Program-made: the position numbers and the translations under genes
The notes under the pieces: generated by a model
What the model was told of the DNA's origin: nothing
What the model saw: only the letters and a program-made list of their open reading frames with translations
Database searches by the model: none
Part shown: positions 7,895 to 16,401 of the stretch, piece after piece
Position numbering within the stretch: the stretch's first letter is position 1
Layout: each line of letters begins with the position of its first letter
DNA from: Pseudomonas sp. R28(2017)
GTDB lineage: Bacteria; Pseudomonadota; Gammaproteobacteria; Pseudomonadales; Pseudomonadaceae
Assembly (NCBI RefSeq): GCF_002112505.1
Contig: NZ_NEHW01000009.1
Span: 186,001-250,000 of the forward strand
Direction: 5' to 3'
DNA length: 64,000 bases

Positions 7895-9565
7895 GTGAAA
7901 AAGGATTCCCTCAAAGGCTGGTTCAAGAGCGGCGCCCCAGGCGTCTGGATCAGCGGTGGCGCGGTGGCCATGGCGGTGATCATGACCGTTGGCCTGCTGG
8001 CGGTGATCGCCGTGCGCGGCCTGGGCCACTTCTGGCCGGCCGACCTGATCCAGGCCACCTACAAGGTGCCGGGCCAGGCCGACCACGTGGTCATCGGCGA
8101 AGTGGTGCAGAAGGAAGAGGTCCCGCGTGCCCGCCTCAAGGGCGCCGGCCTGCCGGTACCGGACGATGGCCCGGAGTTCATGACCCGCGAGCTGGTCAAG
8201 GTGGGTAACCGCGACCTCAACGGCAGCGACTTCACCTGGGTGGTCGGCGACTGGCTGGTCGATGAGCAGCGCCCGGCCGACCTGATCGCCCTGGAGCGCC
8301 GCGAGTGGGGCAACTTCTACGGCTACCTGGTCAGCGTCAAGGAAGAAGGCCGGGTGGTTGCCCAAGGCCCGGCGGCCTGGAACGAGCTGCAAGCCCGTCT
8401 CAAGCGCGCCAGCCAGCTCAACAGCGAACTGCAAACCCTCGAGAAGAAGGACATCGGTGCCATCAACCATGGCCTCGAGCGCCTGCGCCTGCACGGCCGC
8501 AAGCTGGAGCTGGACGGCAAGCTGGACGCCACTGCCCAGGCCGACATGGACGCCGAGCGCGCCGAGCTGAACAGCCGTTACAAGGCCATCGAAGACCGCC
8601 TGCTGGGCCTGCACCAGGCCTTTGCCCGCGACAGCCTGGTGGCCCGCGACGGCAACGGCCGCGAAGTGGAAATCAACCTGAGCAAGGTGGTGCATGCCGT
8701 CCAGCCGAACGGCATGTCCGGCATGAGCAAGCTGGGTACCTACTTCGCCAAGGTCTGGGAATTCCTCAGCGACGACCCGCGTGAAGCCAACACCGAGGGC
8801 GGTATCTTCCCGGCCATCTTCGGTACCGTGATGATGACCCTGATCATGGCCGTTATCGTCACGCCATTCGGCGTGCTGGCCGCGGTCTACCTGCGCGAGT
8901 ACGCCCGCCAGGGCCCGGTGACCCGCCTGATCCGCATTGCGGTGAACAACCTGGCAGGCGTACCGGCGATCGTCTACGGCGTGTTCGGCCTGGGCTTCTT
9001 CGTCTACGTGCTGGGCGGTTCGATCGACCGCCTGTTCTTCCCCGAAGCGCTGCCGGCACCGACCCTGGGCACCCCAGGCTTGCTGTGGGCTTCGCTGACC
9101 CTGGCGCTGCTGGCCGTGCCGGTGGTGATCGTGGCCACCGAAGAAGGCCTGGCGCGGATTCCGCGGACCGTGCGCGAAGGCTCCCTGGCCCTGGGCGCGA
9201 CCAAGGCCGAAACCCTGTGGAAGATCGTCCTGCCGATGGCCAGCCCGGCCATGATGACCGGCATGATCCTCGCCGTGGCCCGCGCCGCCGGTGAAGTGGC
9301 GCCGCTGATGCTGGTGGGTGTGGTGAAGCTGGCGCCATCGCTGCCGCTGGACGGCAACTACCCGTACCTGCACCTGGACCAGAAGATCATGCACCTGGGC
9401 TTCCACATCTACGACGTCGGCTTCCAGAGCCCGAACGTCGAAGCCGCGCGACCGCTGGTGTACGCCACCGCGCTGCTGCTGGTGCTGGTGATCGCCACCC
9501 TCAACCTGTCGGCGGTGTGGATCCGTAACCACCTGCGCGAGAAGTACAAGGCGCTCGACAGCTGA
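7895..9565 (+). CDS. pstA: Phosphate ABC transporter permease PstA, long form
   Basis: The 556-residue protein starts at a GTG preceded by AAAGGTAG. A first membrane helix (about residues 20-42) is followed by an insertion of about 260 residues facing the periplasm, partly helical and charged (residues 150-240 look coiled-coil). The permease domain then follows (from about residue 300), with the EAA loop SLALGATKAETLWKIVLPMA near residue 430. It is the partner of PstC; both carry large extracytoplasmic additions absent from E. coli. It lies in the operon pstC-pstA-pstB. Confidence 0.94.
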   Translation: MKKDSLKGWFKSGAPGVWISGGAVAMAVIMTVGLLAVIAVRGLGHFWPADLIQATYKVPGQADHVVIGEVVQKEEVPRARLKGAGLPVPDDGPEFMTRELVKVGNRDLNGSDFTWVVGDWLVDEQRPADLIALERREWGNFYGYLVSVKEEGRVVAQGPAAWNELQARLKRASQLNSELQTLEKKDIGAINHGLERLRLHGRKLELDGKLDATAQADMDAERAELNSRYKAIEDRLLGLHQAFARDSLVARDGNGREVEINLSKVVHAVQPNGMSGMSKLGTYFAKVWEFLSDDPREANTEGGIFPAIFGTVMMTLIMAVIVTPFGVLAAVYLREYARQGPVTRLIRIAVNNLAGVPAIVYGVFGLGFFVYVLGGSIDRLFFPEALPAPTLGTPGLLWASLTLALLAVPVVIVATEEGLARIPRTVREGSLALGATKAETLWKIVLPMASPAMMTGMILAVARAAGEVAPLMLVGVVKLAPSLPLDGNYPYLHLDQKIMHLGFHIYDVGFQSPNVEAARPLVYATALLLVLVIATLNLSAVWIRNHLREKYKALDS

Positions 9566-9638
9566 GCCTGACTTGCAAGCGTGCCGCCTGCCAGCCGGGC
9601 GGCCCTTTGAAACGTATTGATAGCGTATGGAGTTGACC

Positions 9639-10472
9639 ATGCAGCATGATTCCCATACCCACGGCATCGACATGTCTGCCCTGGGTCGCGACAAGCAGGG
9701 CCTGCGCCTGGCCGAAGAAACCGTGGCCATCGAAGTGCCGGGCCTGAGCCTGTTCTACGGCGACAAACAAGCGCTGTTCGACGTGCAGATGAACATTCCC
9801 AAGCAGCGCGTGACCGCCTTCATCGGCCCGTCCGGCTGCGGCAAGTCGACCTTGCTGCGCACCTTCAACCGCATGAACGACCTGGTCGACGGCTGCCGCG
9901 TGGAGGGCGCCATCAACCTGTATGGCAACAACATCTACCGCAAGGGCGAAGACGTGGCCGAGCTGCGTCGCCGGGTGGGCATGGTGTTCCAGAAGCCCAA
10001 CCCGTTCCCCAAGACCATCTACGAGAACGTGGTCTACGGCCTGCGTATCCAGGGCATCAACAAGAAACGCGTGCTCGATGAAGCCGTGGAGTGGGCACTG
10101 AAGGGCGCTGCCCTGTGGGACGAGGTCAAGGACCGCCTGCATGAGTCTGCCCTGGGCCTGTCTGGTGGCCAGCAGCAGCGTCTGGTGATCGCCCGTACCA
10201 TCGCCGTCGAGCCTGAGGTACTGCTGCTCGACGAACCGTGCTCGGCGCTGGACCCGATCTCGACGCTGAAGGTCGAAGAGCTGATCTACGAACTGAAATC
10301 CAAGTACACCATCGTCATCGTGACCCACAACATGCAGCAGGCAGCCCGTGTTTCGGACTACACCGCGTTCATGTACATGGGCAAACTGGTCGAATTCGGT
10401 GATACCGACACCCTGTTCACCAACCCGGCGAAGAAACAGACCGAAGACTACATCACCGGTCGTTACGGCTAG
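9639..10472 (+). CDS. pstB: Phosphate ABC transporter ATPase
   Basis: The 277-residue ATP-binding subunit drives phosphate import through PstCA. It has Walker A GPSGCGKST at 63-71, the Q loop at FQKPNPF, signature LSGGQQQ at 174-180, Walker B VLLLDEP with Asp198 and Glu199, and the switch His230. These are all intact. The ATG at 9639 is preferred because GGAG precedes it by 6 nt; an ATG four codons upstream (9627) has no such site. It is about 25 residues longer at the N terminus than the E. coli protein. A REP pair separates it from phoU. Confidence 0.97.
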   Translation: MQHDSHTHGIDMSALGRDKQGLRLAEETVAIEVPGLSLFYGDKQALFDVQMNIPKQRVTAFIGPSGCGKSTLLRTFNRMNDLVDGCRVEGAINLYGNNIYRKGEDVAELRRRVGMVFQKPNPFPKTIYENVVYGLRIQGINKKRVLDEAVEWALKGAALWDEVKDRLHESALGLSGGQQQRLVIARTIAVEPEVLLLDEPCSALDPISTLKVEELIYELKSKYTIVIVTHNMQQAARVSDYTAFMYMGKLVEFGDTDTLFTNPAKKQTEDYITGRYG

Positions 10473-10483
10473 CAGCCTGCGGC

Positions 10484-10574
10484 CCCTGTGGGAGCGGGCG
10501 TGCCCGCGAAGCAGGCGCTGCGGTGTGTGGCACCGGCTTTGCCGGTGTTCGCGGGCATGCCCGCACCCACAGGG
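10484..10574. repeat. REP pair, class A
   Basis: Inverted REP palindromes flank the inner stem CACCGGC-TTT-GCCGGTG. The element lies inside the pst operon between pstB and phoU, where the hairpins could lower read-through into phoU or protect the upstream mRNA. Just after it, 10591-10610 holds a short tandem GCTTGCA repeat. Confidence 0.9.
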
Positions 10575-10626
10575 AATGACACGAACCACTTGAAGCTTGC
10601 AGCTTGCAGCTTCGCGGAGCGAAACG

Positions 10627-11397
10627 ATGATCAACAAAGAAAGCCTGACGCACCATATTTCCCAGCAGTTCAACGCCGAACTCGAAGAGGTGCGCAGCCA
10701 CTTGCTGGCCATGGGTGGCCTGGTCGAGAAGCAGGTCAACGATGCCGTGACCGCGCTGATCGAAGCCGACTCGGGCCTGGCCCAGCAGGTGCGTGAAGTC
10801 GACGAGCAGATCAACCAGATGGAGCGCAACATCGACGAGGAATGCCTGCGCATCCTCGCCCGCCGCCAGCCGGCGGCCTCCGACCTGCGCCTGATCATCA
10901 GCATCTCCAAGTCGGTGATCGACCTTGAGCGTATTGGTGACGAATCGACCAAGATCGCCCGCCGCGCCATCCAGCTGTGCGAGGAAGGCGAGTCGCCGCG
11001 TGGCTATGTCGAGGTGCGCCACATCGGCGACCAGGTGCGCAACATGGTGCGCGACGCCCTCGATGCCTTCGCCCGCTTCGACGCCGACCTGGCGCTGGCG
11101 GTGGCCCAGTACGACAAGACCATCGACCGCGAGTACAAGACTGCCCTGCGCGAACTGGTCACCTACATGATGGAAGACCCGCGTTCGATCTCGCGTGTGC
11201 TCAGCGTGATCTGGGTGCTGCGCTCGCTGGAGCGGATTGGCGACCACGCGCGCAACATCTCGGAGCTGGTGATCTACCTGGTGCGCGGTACCGACGTACG
11301 TCACATGGGCCTCAAGCGCATGAAGGCAGAAGTCGAAGGCACCGCGGGCGAACTGGCCGAAAACGCTAATGTTCCGGGCAAACCTGACGATAAATAA
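10627..11397 (+). CDS. phoU: Phosphate-specific transport system accessory protein PhoU
   Basis: The 256-residue helical protein contains two PhoU repeats. Each carries the conserved metal-binding E-R-x-G-D motif: LERIGDESTKIA near residue 100 and LERIGDHARNI near residue 203. It links the Pst transporter to PhoR and keeps the Pho response off when phosphate is plentiful. The ATG at 10627 follows GGAG by 7 nt. It is the last gene of the pst cluster; a strong terminator follows. Confidence 0.97.
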   Translation: MINKESLTHHISQQFNAELEEVRSHLLAMGGLVEKQVNDAVTALIEADSGLAQQVREVDEQINQMERNIDEECLRILARRQPAASDLRLIISISKSVIDLERIGDESTKIARRAIQLCEEGESPRGYVEVRHIGDQVRNMVRDALDAFARFDADLALAVAQYDKTIDREYKTALRELVTYMMEDPRSISRVLSVIWVLRSLERIGDHARNISELVIYLVRGTDVRHMGLKRMKAEVEGTAGELAENANVPGKPDDK

Positions 11398-11416
11398 GAT
11401 TGCTCGCGAGCATCGA

Positions 11417-11440
11417 CGCCCGGCCTGTGCCGGGCGTTTT
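11417..11440 (+). terminator. Terminator after phoU
   Basis: CGCCCGGC and GCCGGGCG form a perfect 8-bp stem with loop CTGT, followed by TTTTC. It lies 20 nt after the phoU stop and is a typical intrinsic terminator. Confidence 0.85.
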
Positions 11441-11560
11441 CGTGTGTGGCAGAGCATCAGCAGGCACCCGCGAACGATGCGAAGAAGTCCCGGCGTGACC
11501 CTAGAGTTGGCAAGTGGCCACCATTGCGCGGTAGGCTAGTCGGGTTCAAGAGGAGTATCG

Positions 11561-12463
11561 ATGAGTAAAGTCAATGTGCTGGTCGTGGATGACGCGCCGT
11601 TCATTCGTGACCTGGTAAGGAAGTGCCTGCGCAATGCCTTCCCGGGCATGGTCATCGAAGACGCGGTCAACGGCCGCAAGGCCATGGCCATGCTGGCCAA
11701 GGAGCCGTTCGACCTGGTCCTGTGCGACTGGGAGATGCCGGAAATGTCCGGCCTGGAATTGCTGACCTGGTGCCGTCAGCAGCCCGAGATGAAGGACCTG
11801 CAATTCATCATGGTGACCAGCCGTGGTGACAAGGAGAACGTCATCCAGGCCATCCAGGCCGGCGTCTCCGACTTCGTCGGCAAGCCGTTCACCAATGAGC
11901 AGTTACTGACCAAGGTGAAGAAAGCCCTTAGCAAGATCGGCAAGCTGGAAAGCCTGATGGCCGGTGCGCCGGCACGGGTGAATTCGGCGTTCGCCAACGA
12001 CTCGCTGAGTGCGCTGACCGGCGGCAAGCCTGAAGCGGCCAAGGTGGCGGCGCCTGCTGCCGCTGCGCCGACCAAGCCTTTGCTCAATGCACCGAAGCCG
12101 CAGACTGCGGCGGCTGCGGCCCAGGTGGGGCGGGGGCAGGGCCAGTTGCGCCTGGCCAGCGGTACCCAGCCCTGCGTGATCAAGGCGCTGAGCCTCAAGG
12201 AAGCATTGTTGGTGGTGCGTCGCAGCGCGGCGCTGCCACAGGTGCTGGAGGGCGCAGTGCTCGACCTGGAGCAGGGTGAGAATGCCGAAGTGGCGCGCCT
12301 GAACGGCTATCTGCACGCCATCGCGGCGCTGGAGCCCAAACCAGAAAGCGACTGGCTGCAGCTGACCTTCAAGTTCGTCGACCAGGATGCACAGAAACTC
12401 GACTACCTGTCGCGCCTGATCGCCCGTGGTACCCAGCAGAAGCACTTCACCCCCGGCGCCTGA
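11561..12463 (+). CDS. Response regulator with CheY-like receiver and uncharacterised C-terminal domain
   Basis: The 300-residue protein has an N-terminal receiver (residues 4-120) with all key residues: Asp10, Asp11, phosphoacceptor Asp56 (LCDWEMP), Thr86 and Lys108. An Ala/Pro-rich linker (about 150-190) leads to a C-terminal domain of about 110 residues that resembles no DNA-binding domain I recognise; its QGQLRLASGT opening and beta-rich pattern are only faintly PilZ-like. No kinase gene is adjacent. AGAGGAG precedes the ATG. Such a gene sits beside phoU in other pseudomonads, but its signal and output are unknown to me. Confidence 0.85.
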   Translation: MSKVNVLVVDDAPFIRDLVRKCLRNAFPGMVIEDAVNGRKAMAMLAKEPFDLVLCDWEMPEMSGLELLTWCRQQPEMKDLQFIMVTSRGDKENVIQAIQAGVSDFVGKPFTNEQLLTKVKKALSKIGKLESLMAGAPARVNSAFANDSLSALTGGKPEAAKVAAPAAAAPTKPLLNAPKPQTAAAAAQVGRGQGQLRLASGTQPCVIKALSLKEALLVVRRSAALPQVLEGAVLDLEQGENAEVARLNGYLHAIAALEPKPESDWLQLTFKFVDQDAQKLDYLSRLIARGTQQKHFTPGA

Positions 12464-12481
12464 TCAAAGCCATACACAGAA

Positions 12482-12571
12482 CCCTGTGGGAGCGGGCTTG
12501 CCCGCGAAGCTGGCACCGCGGTGCATGGCACCGGCTCCGCCGGTGTTCGCGGGCTTGCCCGCTCCCACAAG
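12482..12571. repeat. REP pair, class A
   Basis: Inverted REP palindromes flank the inner stem CACCGGC-TCC-GCCGGTG. It lies between the receiver gene and the M23 peptidase gene, both on the plus strand. Confidence 0.9.
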
Positions 12572-12671
12572 GTTCGCATCAACCTGCCGGGTTCTTCCGA
12601 CCAGCTGCAATACCCCCCGCCAATCCCGCTGCTAGTCTTCGACAGACCATACCTGTCAAAAAGCCACCATC

Positions 12672-13574
12672 ATGCCAGCCGCCGCCCGCTTGCTGCTTTT
12701 CTGTGCCTTGCTTTCGGCCTCGGCGTCGAGCATGGGCATGACTATCTACAAGACCGTCGACAACACCGGCGTGGTCTCGTACTCGGATCGCTACAGCCCG
12801 GGGGCGAAAACCTTCGAGCTCAGCGAGCCGATCCTCGATCACATCGATGGCAAGGTGCGCCTGCAGGCCGAAACCTTCCCTGGCGGTGTGCGCTTCATGG
12901 TGCGCAACGATTTGTACGTGCCGATGCAGGTCGAGTTGCGCATCGACAAGCTGACCAACGCCTTCGGTGGCAACCAGCCGCGCAACATCCGCACCGTGGT
13001 GGGGCCGCGTTCAAGCAAGGTGCTGAGTTCGGTGCTGGCTGCGCCCGGTGGCCAGCTGCAATACGCCACCCGTTTCCAGTACGCCATGGGCGACCCTGGC
13101 CAGCGCTCGTTGGCTTACCGCTACCCGTTTCCCTGGAAGGGTGGGCCGTTCCGCCTGACCCAGGGGCCCAACGGCCGCTTCAGCCACTTCGGCCCCAGAA
13201 GCCGCTATGCGATGGACATCGCCATGCCGGAGGGCACGCCGATCATTGCTGCGCGAGGCGGGATGGTGGTGAAGGTCGAGAATGGCCAGACTGGTCGGGG
13301 CAGCAACCCGGGGGGAAATTTCGTGCGGGTCCTGCACCCCGACGGCACCATGGGTGTGTACCTGCACCTGATGCGCGGTTCGGTGGTGGTGCGCGAAGGC
13401 CAGCAGGTGGTGGTCGGGCAGGCTCTGGCCAAGTCGGGCAATACCGGTAACAGCACCGGGCCCCACCTGCACTTCGTGGTGCAGCGCAATGTGGGGCTGG
13501 CGCTGGAGTCGATACCGTTCCAGTTCGACCGGCCGCTTGGCGGGCTGCCGGACTTCACTGCCGGCAACCCGTAG
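12672..13574 (+). CDS. Exported M23-family peptidase with DUF4124-like N-terminus
   Basis: The 300-residue protein has a signal peptide (about residues 1-22), a DUF4124-like segment (IYKTVDNTGVVSYSD) and a C-terminal peptidase M23 domain (about 165-275). Probable zinc ligands are His172, Asp182 and His267, with His232 and His265 (PHLHF) as further catalytic residues; the first His is ten residues from the Asp, longer than the classical H-x3-D spacing but like the spread seen in LasA. M23 enzymes cut peptidoglycan cross-bridges or act as activators of amidases. No strong ribosome binding site is visible before the ATG. Confidence 0.85.
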   Translation: MPAAARLLLFCALLSASASSMGMTIYKTVDNTGVVSYSDRYSPGAKTFELSEPILDHIDGKVRLQAETFPGGVRFMVRNDLYVPMQVELRIDKLTNAFGGNQPRNIRTVVGPRSSKVLSSVLAAPGGQLQYATRFQYAMGDPGQRSLAYRYPFPWKGGPFRLTQGPNGRFSHFGPRSRYAMDIAMPEGTPIIAARGGMVVKVENGQTGRGSNPGGNFVRVLHPDGTMGVYLHLMRGSVVVREGQQVVVGQALAKSGNTGNSTGPHLHFVVQRNVGLALESIPFQFDRPLGGLPDFTAGNP

Positions 13575-13576
13575 GT

Positions 13577-14917
13577 TCAATCGAGCTTGAGCACCTTGGC
13601 CAGGACGATCTTCGGCCCTTTCATCTTCTTGATGATGATGCGCAGGCCTTCGACCTCCAGCACTTCCTCTTCTTCAGGTACGCGCTTGAGCGTCTCGTAG
13701 ACCAGGCCGGCGAGGGTTTCTGCCTCGATGTGGTCGAGGTCGACACCGAGCAGGCGCTCGACCTTGAACAGTGGCGTATCGCCCCGTACCAGCAGCTTGC
13801 CCGGCTGGTAGGCGAGGATGCCGCGTTCGGTCTTGCGGTGTTCGTCCTGGATGTCGCCCACCAATACTTCCAGCACGTCTTCCATGGTCAGGTAGCCGAT
13901 CACCTTGCCATCGGCTTCCTCCACCAGCACGAAGTGCGCGCCACCCTTGCGGAACTGCTCCAGCAGCTGCGACAGCGGCATGTGCCGCGAAACACGCTCC
14001 AGCGGGCGGGCCAGGTCGTCGAGGTCGATGGTTTCGGGCAGGTGTTCGAGTTCGGCCAGCTCCAGCAGCAAATCCTTGATGTGCAGCAGGCCGGTGAATT
14101 CCTCGCGCTCGGCGTCGTACACCGGGTAGCGGCTGAACTTGTGCCGGCGCACCAGCGCCAGGATCTCTTTGAGCGGCGCATGGGCGTCGATGCTGACCAT
14201 GTCCTCACGCGAGTTGGCCCAGTCCACCACTTCCAGTTCGCCCATCTCCACGGCCGAAGCGAGCACGCGCATGCCCTGGTCGCTCGGGTCCTGGCCACGG
14301 CTGGAGTGCAGGATCAGCTTGAGCTCTTCGCGGCTGTAGTGGTGCTCATGGTGCGGCCCGGGCTCACCCTGGCCGGCGATGCGCAGGATGGTGTTGGCGC
14401 TGGCGTTGAGCAGGTAGATGGCCGGGTACATCACCCAGTAGAACAGGTACAGCGGCACGGCGGTCCACAGCGACAGCAGTTCGGGTTTGCGGATCGCCCA
14501 CGACTTGGGCGCCAGTTCGCCGACCACGATGTGCAGGTACGAAATGACGAAGAAGGCGACGAAGAACGACACCGCCTTGACCAGTTCGGCGCTGTCCACG
14601 CCCAGGTAGGCCAGCAGCGGCTCGAGCAGGTGGGCGAAGGCCGGCTCACCGACCCAGCCCAGGCCCAGCGAGGCGAGGGTGATGCCCAGCTGGCAGGCCG
14701 ACAGGTAGGCGTCGAGCTGGTTGTGCACCTTGCGCAGGATGCTGCCGCGCCAGCCATGCAGTTCGGCGATGGACTCGACGCGGGTGGCGCGCAGTTTGAC
14801 CATGGCGAACTCGGCGGCAACGAAGAAGCCGTTGAGCAGCACCAGCAGGAAGGCAAAGATGATCATGCCGAAATCGGCGAATAACGAGGCGAGGCTGATA
14901 CCAGGGGAAGGGTCCAT
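13577..14917 (-). CDS. CNNM/CorC-family membrane protein with CBS pair (HlyC/CorC type)
   Basis: The 446-residue protein has an N-terminal DUF21 (CNNM) membrane domain with four helices (about residues 10-200, including LLNGFFVAAEFAMVKLR), a pair of CBS domains (about 220-345) and a C-terminal CorC/HlyC domain (about 360-440). The family takes part in magnesium or cobalt efflux and resistance; 'hemolysin' is a historic name. The gene converges on the M23 gene with only 2 nt between stops. The ATG at 14917 is chosen at the first hydrophobic domain; an in-frame extension upstream crosses a terminator. Confidence 0.88.
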   Translation of the reverse strand: MDPSPGISLASLFADFGMIIFAFLLVLLNGFFVAAEFAMVKLRATRVESIAELHGWRGSILRKVHNQLDAYLSACQLGITLASLGLGWVGEPAFAHLLEPLLAYLGVDSAELVKAVSFFVAFFVISYLHIVVGELAPKSWAIRKPELLSLWTAVPLYLFYWVMYPAIYLLNASANTILRIAGQGEPGPHHEHHYSREELKLILHSSRGQDPSDQGMRVLASAVEMGELEVVDWANSREDMVSIDAHAPLKEILALVRRHKFSRYPVYDAEREEFTGLLHIKDLLLELAELEHLPETIDLDDLARPLERVSRHMPLSQLLEQFRKGGAHFVLVEEADGKVIGYLTMEDVLEVLVGDIQDEHRKTERGILAYQPGKLLVRGDTPLFKVERLLGVDLDHIEAETLAGLVYETLKRVPEEEEVLEVEGLRIIIKKMKGPKIVLAKVLKLD

Positions 14918-14953
14918 GATGGAGTTTTTACGGGGTCCGTCTTTGAGATAGAG

Positions 14954-14982
14954 AGAAAAAAAGTGCCAGCTCTTGCTGGCAC
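14954..14982 (-). terminator. Second intrinsic terminator below phoR
   Basis: Read on the minus strand, GTGCCAGC-AAGA-GCTGGCAC is an 8-bp stem followed by a run of seven T residues. It stops minus-strand transcription coming from phoBR before the CorC-type gene. Confidence 0.85.
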
Positions 14983-15020
14983 AGGGGATCCAATGTAGCG
15001 GCTGGTGCAGCAAAAGCAAA

Positions 15021-15037
15021 GGGCTGCAAAGCAGCCC
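15021..15037 (-). terminator. First hairpin/terminator below phoR
   Basis: GGGCTGC-TTT-GCAGCCC on the minus strand, followed by TTTGCTTTTG, starts 8 nt after the phoR stop. The same 17-nt hairpin recurs at 38517-38533 next to gmk. Confidence 0.7.
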
Positions 15038-15045
15038 CTGGTACC

Positions 15046-16353
15046 TCAGGCCTTGCCGTTGGCCAATTGTGCCGGCCCAAAGTGGCAGGTAAAGGTACTG
15101 CCATGCCCCGGCACGCTGCTGATTTCCAGCTTGCCGCGGTGGCGCATGAGCACGTGCTTGACGATCGCCAGCCCCAGGCCGGTGCCGCCGGTATTCGACG
15201 CGCGGCTCGAGTCGACCCGGTAGAAGCGTTCGGTCAGCCGCGGCAGGTGCTTGGCGTCGATACCGACCCCGGAATCCTGCACCGACAGGTGCGCGCCGTG
15301 TTCATCGCCCCACCAGCGGATACGGATGCTGCCTTCATCCTGGGTGTACTTGACCGCATTGAACACCAGGTTGGAGAAGGCGCTGCGCAGTTCCGACTCG
15401 CTGCCTTTCAGGCGCAGGCCCGGCGCGGCTTCCAGGGTGATCTTCTGGTTGCGCGGCCCGGACAGTGCCTGGGCATCGTGCTTGATCGCGGTGAGCAAGG
15501 CATCGACCGCCACCGGCTGGTTGTCGGAGGGGTAGTCAGTGGCCTCCAGCTTGGCCAGCAGCAACAGGTCGTTGAGCAGCGTCTGCATGCGCGAGCCTTG
15601 CTGGGTCATCTGCTGCAGCGCCCGGGCCCAGCGTGGGTTCACGTCCTCGACGTTGTCCAGCAAGGTTTCCAGGTAACCGGTGATCACCGTCAGCGGCGTG
15701 CGCAGCTCGTGGGAGACGTTGGCGACGAAGTCCTTGCGCATCTGCTCGAGCTGGTGAATGCGGGTGACATCGCGCACCAGCATCAGGTGCTCGTTGTTGC
15801 CGTAGCGGGTGATGTGCAACTGCACGCGCAGGCGGTCGTTGATCGGCGAGGGGATTTCCAGCGGTTCGACGTAGTTCTCCGCCTCGAAGTATTCCTTGAA
15901 GCGCGGGTGGCGCACCAGGTTGGTCACCGGCTGGCCGCCGTCCTGTGGGGTCTTGAAGCCCAGCAGCGTTTCTGCGGCGCGGTTCCACCATTCCAGGTTG
16001 CCGTCGCTGTCGAGCATGATCACCGCGTCCCGCAGCGCCGCAGTGGACTCCTGGACCCGGTCGATGACGGCCTGCAGGCGCCCGCGTACGCGCTGGTCGC
16101 GGCGCTGCAGGTGGTAGATGCTGTCGAATACTTCACCCCACAGGCCATAGCCATCGGGCGGTGCTTCGTCGGGTTGGTGGTTGCGCAGCCAGTCGTGCAG
16201 GCGCAGCAGCTGCTTGAGGGTCCAGCCCAGGTAGAGCGCCAGGCCGATGGCCAGGCTCCAGCCGTAATAGCCGCTCACCAGGCCGCCGATCAGGCAGACG
16301 GTGATCAGCAGCAACAGGTGGCGAATCAGGGTCGCGTGCCAGTTCTGGTTCAA
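15046..16353 (-). CDS. phoR: Phosphate regulon sensor histidine kinase
   Basis: The roughly 435-residue inner-membrane kinase has two hydrophobic N-terminal helices (about residues 9-44), a PAS domain (about 95-195, RDAVIMLDSDGNLEWWN), a dimerisation domain with phosphorylated His215 (FVANVSHELRTPL) and an ATPase domain with N box NLVFNAVKYT, G1 DSGVGI and G2 GGTGLGLAIV. It phosphorylates PhoB when phosphate is low. The TTG at 16353 is chosen because AAGGA stands 7 nt before it and the protein then begins MNQNWHATLI; another TTG at 16371 lacks such a site. It follows phoB in one operon. Confidence 0.95.
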   Translation of the reverse strand: MNQNWHATLIRHLLLLITVCLIGGLVSGYYGWSLAIGLALYLGWTLKQLLRLHDWLRNHQPDEAPPDGYGLWGEVFDSIYHLQRRDQRVRGRLQAVIDRVQESTAALRDAVIMLDSDGNLEWWNRAAETLLGFKTPQDGGQPVTNLVRHPRFKEYFEAENYVEPLEIPSPINDRLRVQLHITRYGNNEHLMLVRDVTRIHQLEQMRKDFVANVSHELRTPLTVITGYLETLLDNVEDVNPRWARALQQMTQQGSRMQTLLNDLLLLAKLEATDYPSDNQPVAVDALLTAIKHDAQALSGPRNQKITLEAAPGLRLKGSESELRSAFSNLVFNAVKYTQDEGSIRIRWWGDEHGAHLSVQDSGVGIDAKHLPRLTERFYRVDSSRASNTGGTGLGLAIVKHVLMRHRGKLEISSVPGHGSTFTCHFGPAQLANGKA

Positions 16354-16401
16354 TTGACGGTCCTTGTACAACGACGTGCAGCTTGGCGCTTGTAGGCTCG
16401 A

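Noticed and set aside
9566..9626. Weak hairpin between pstA and pstB considered as a terminator
   Set aside because: The stem is short and interrupted, there is no T-run, and the genes belong to one transport operon.
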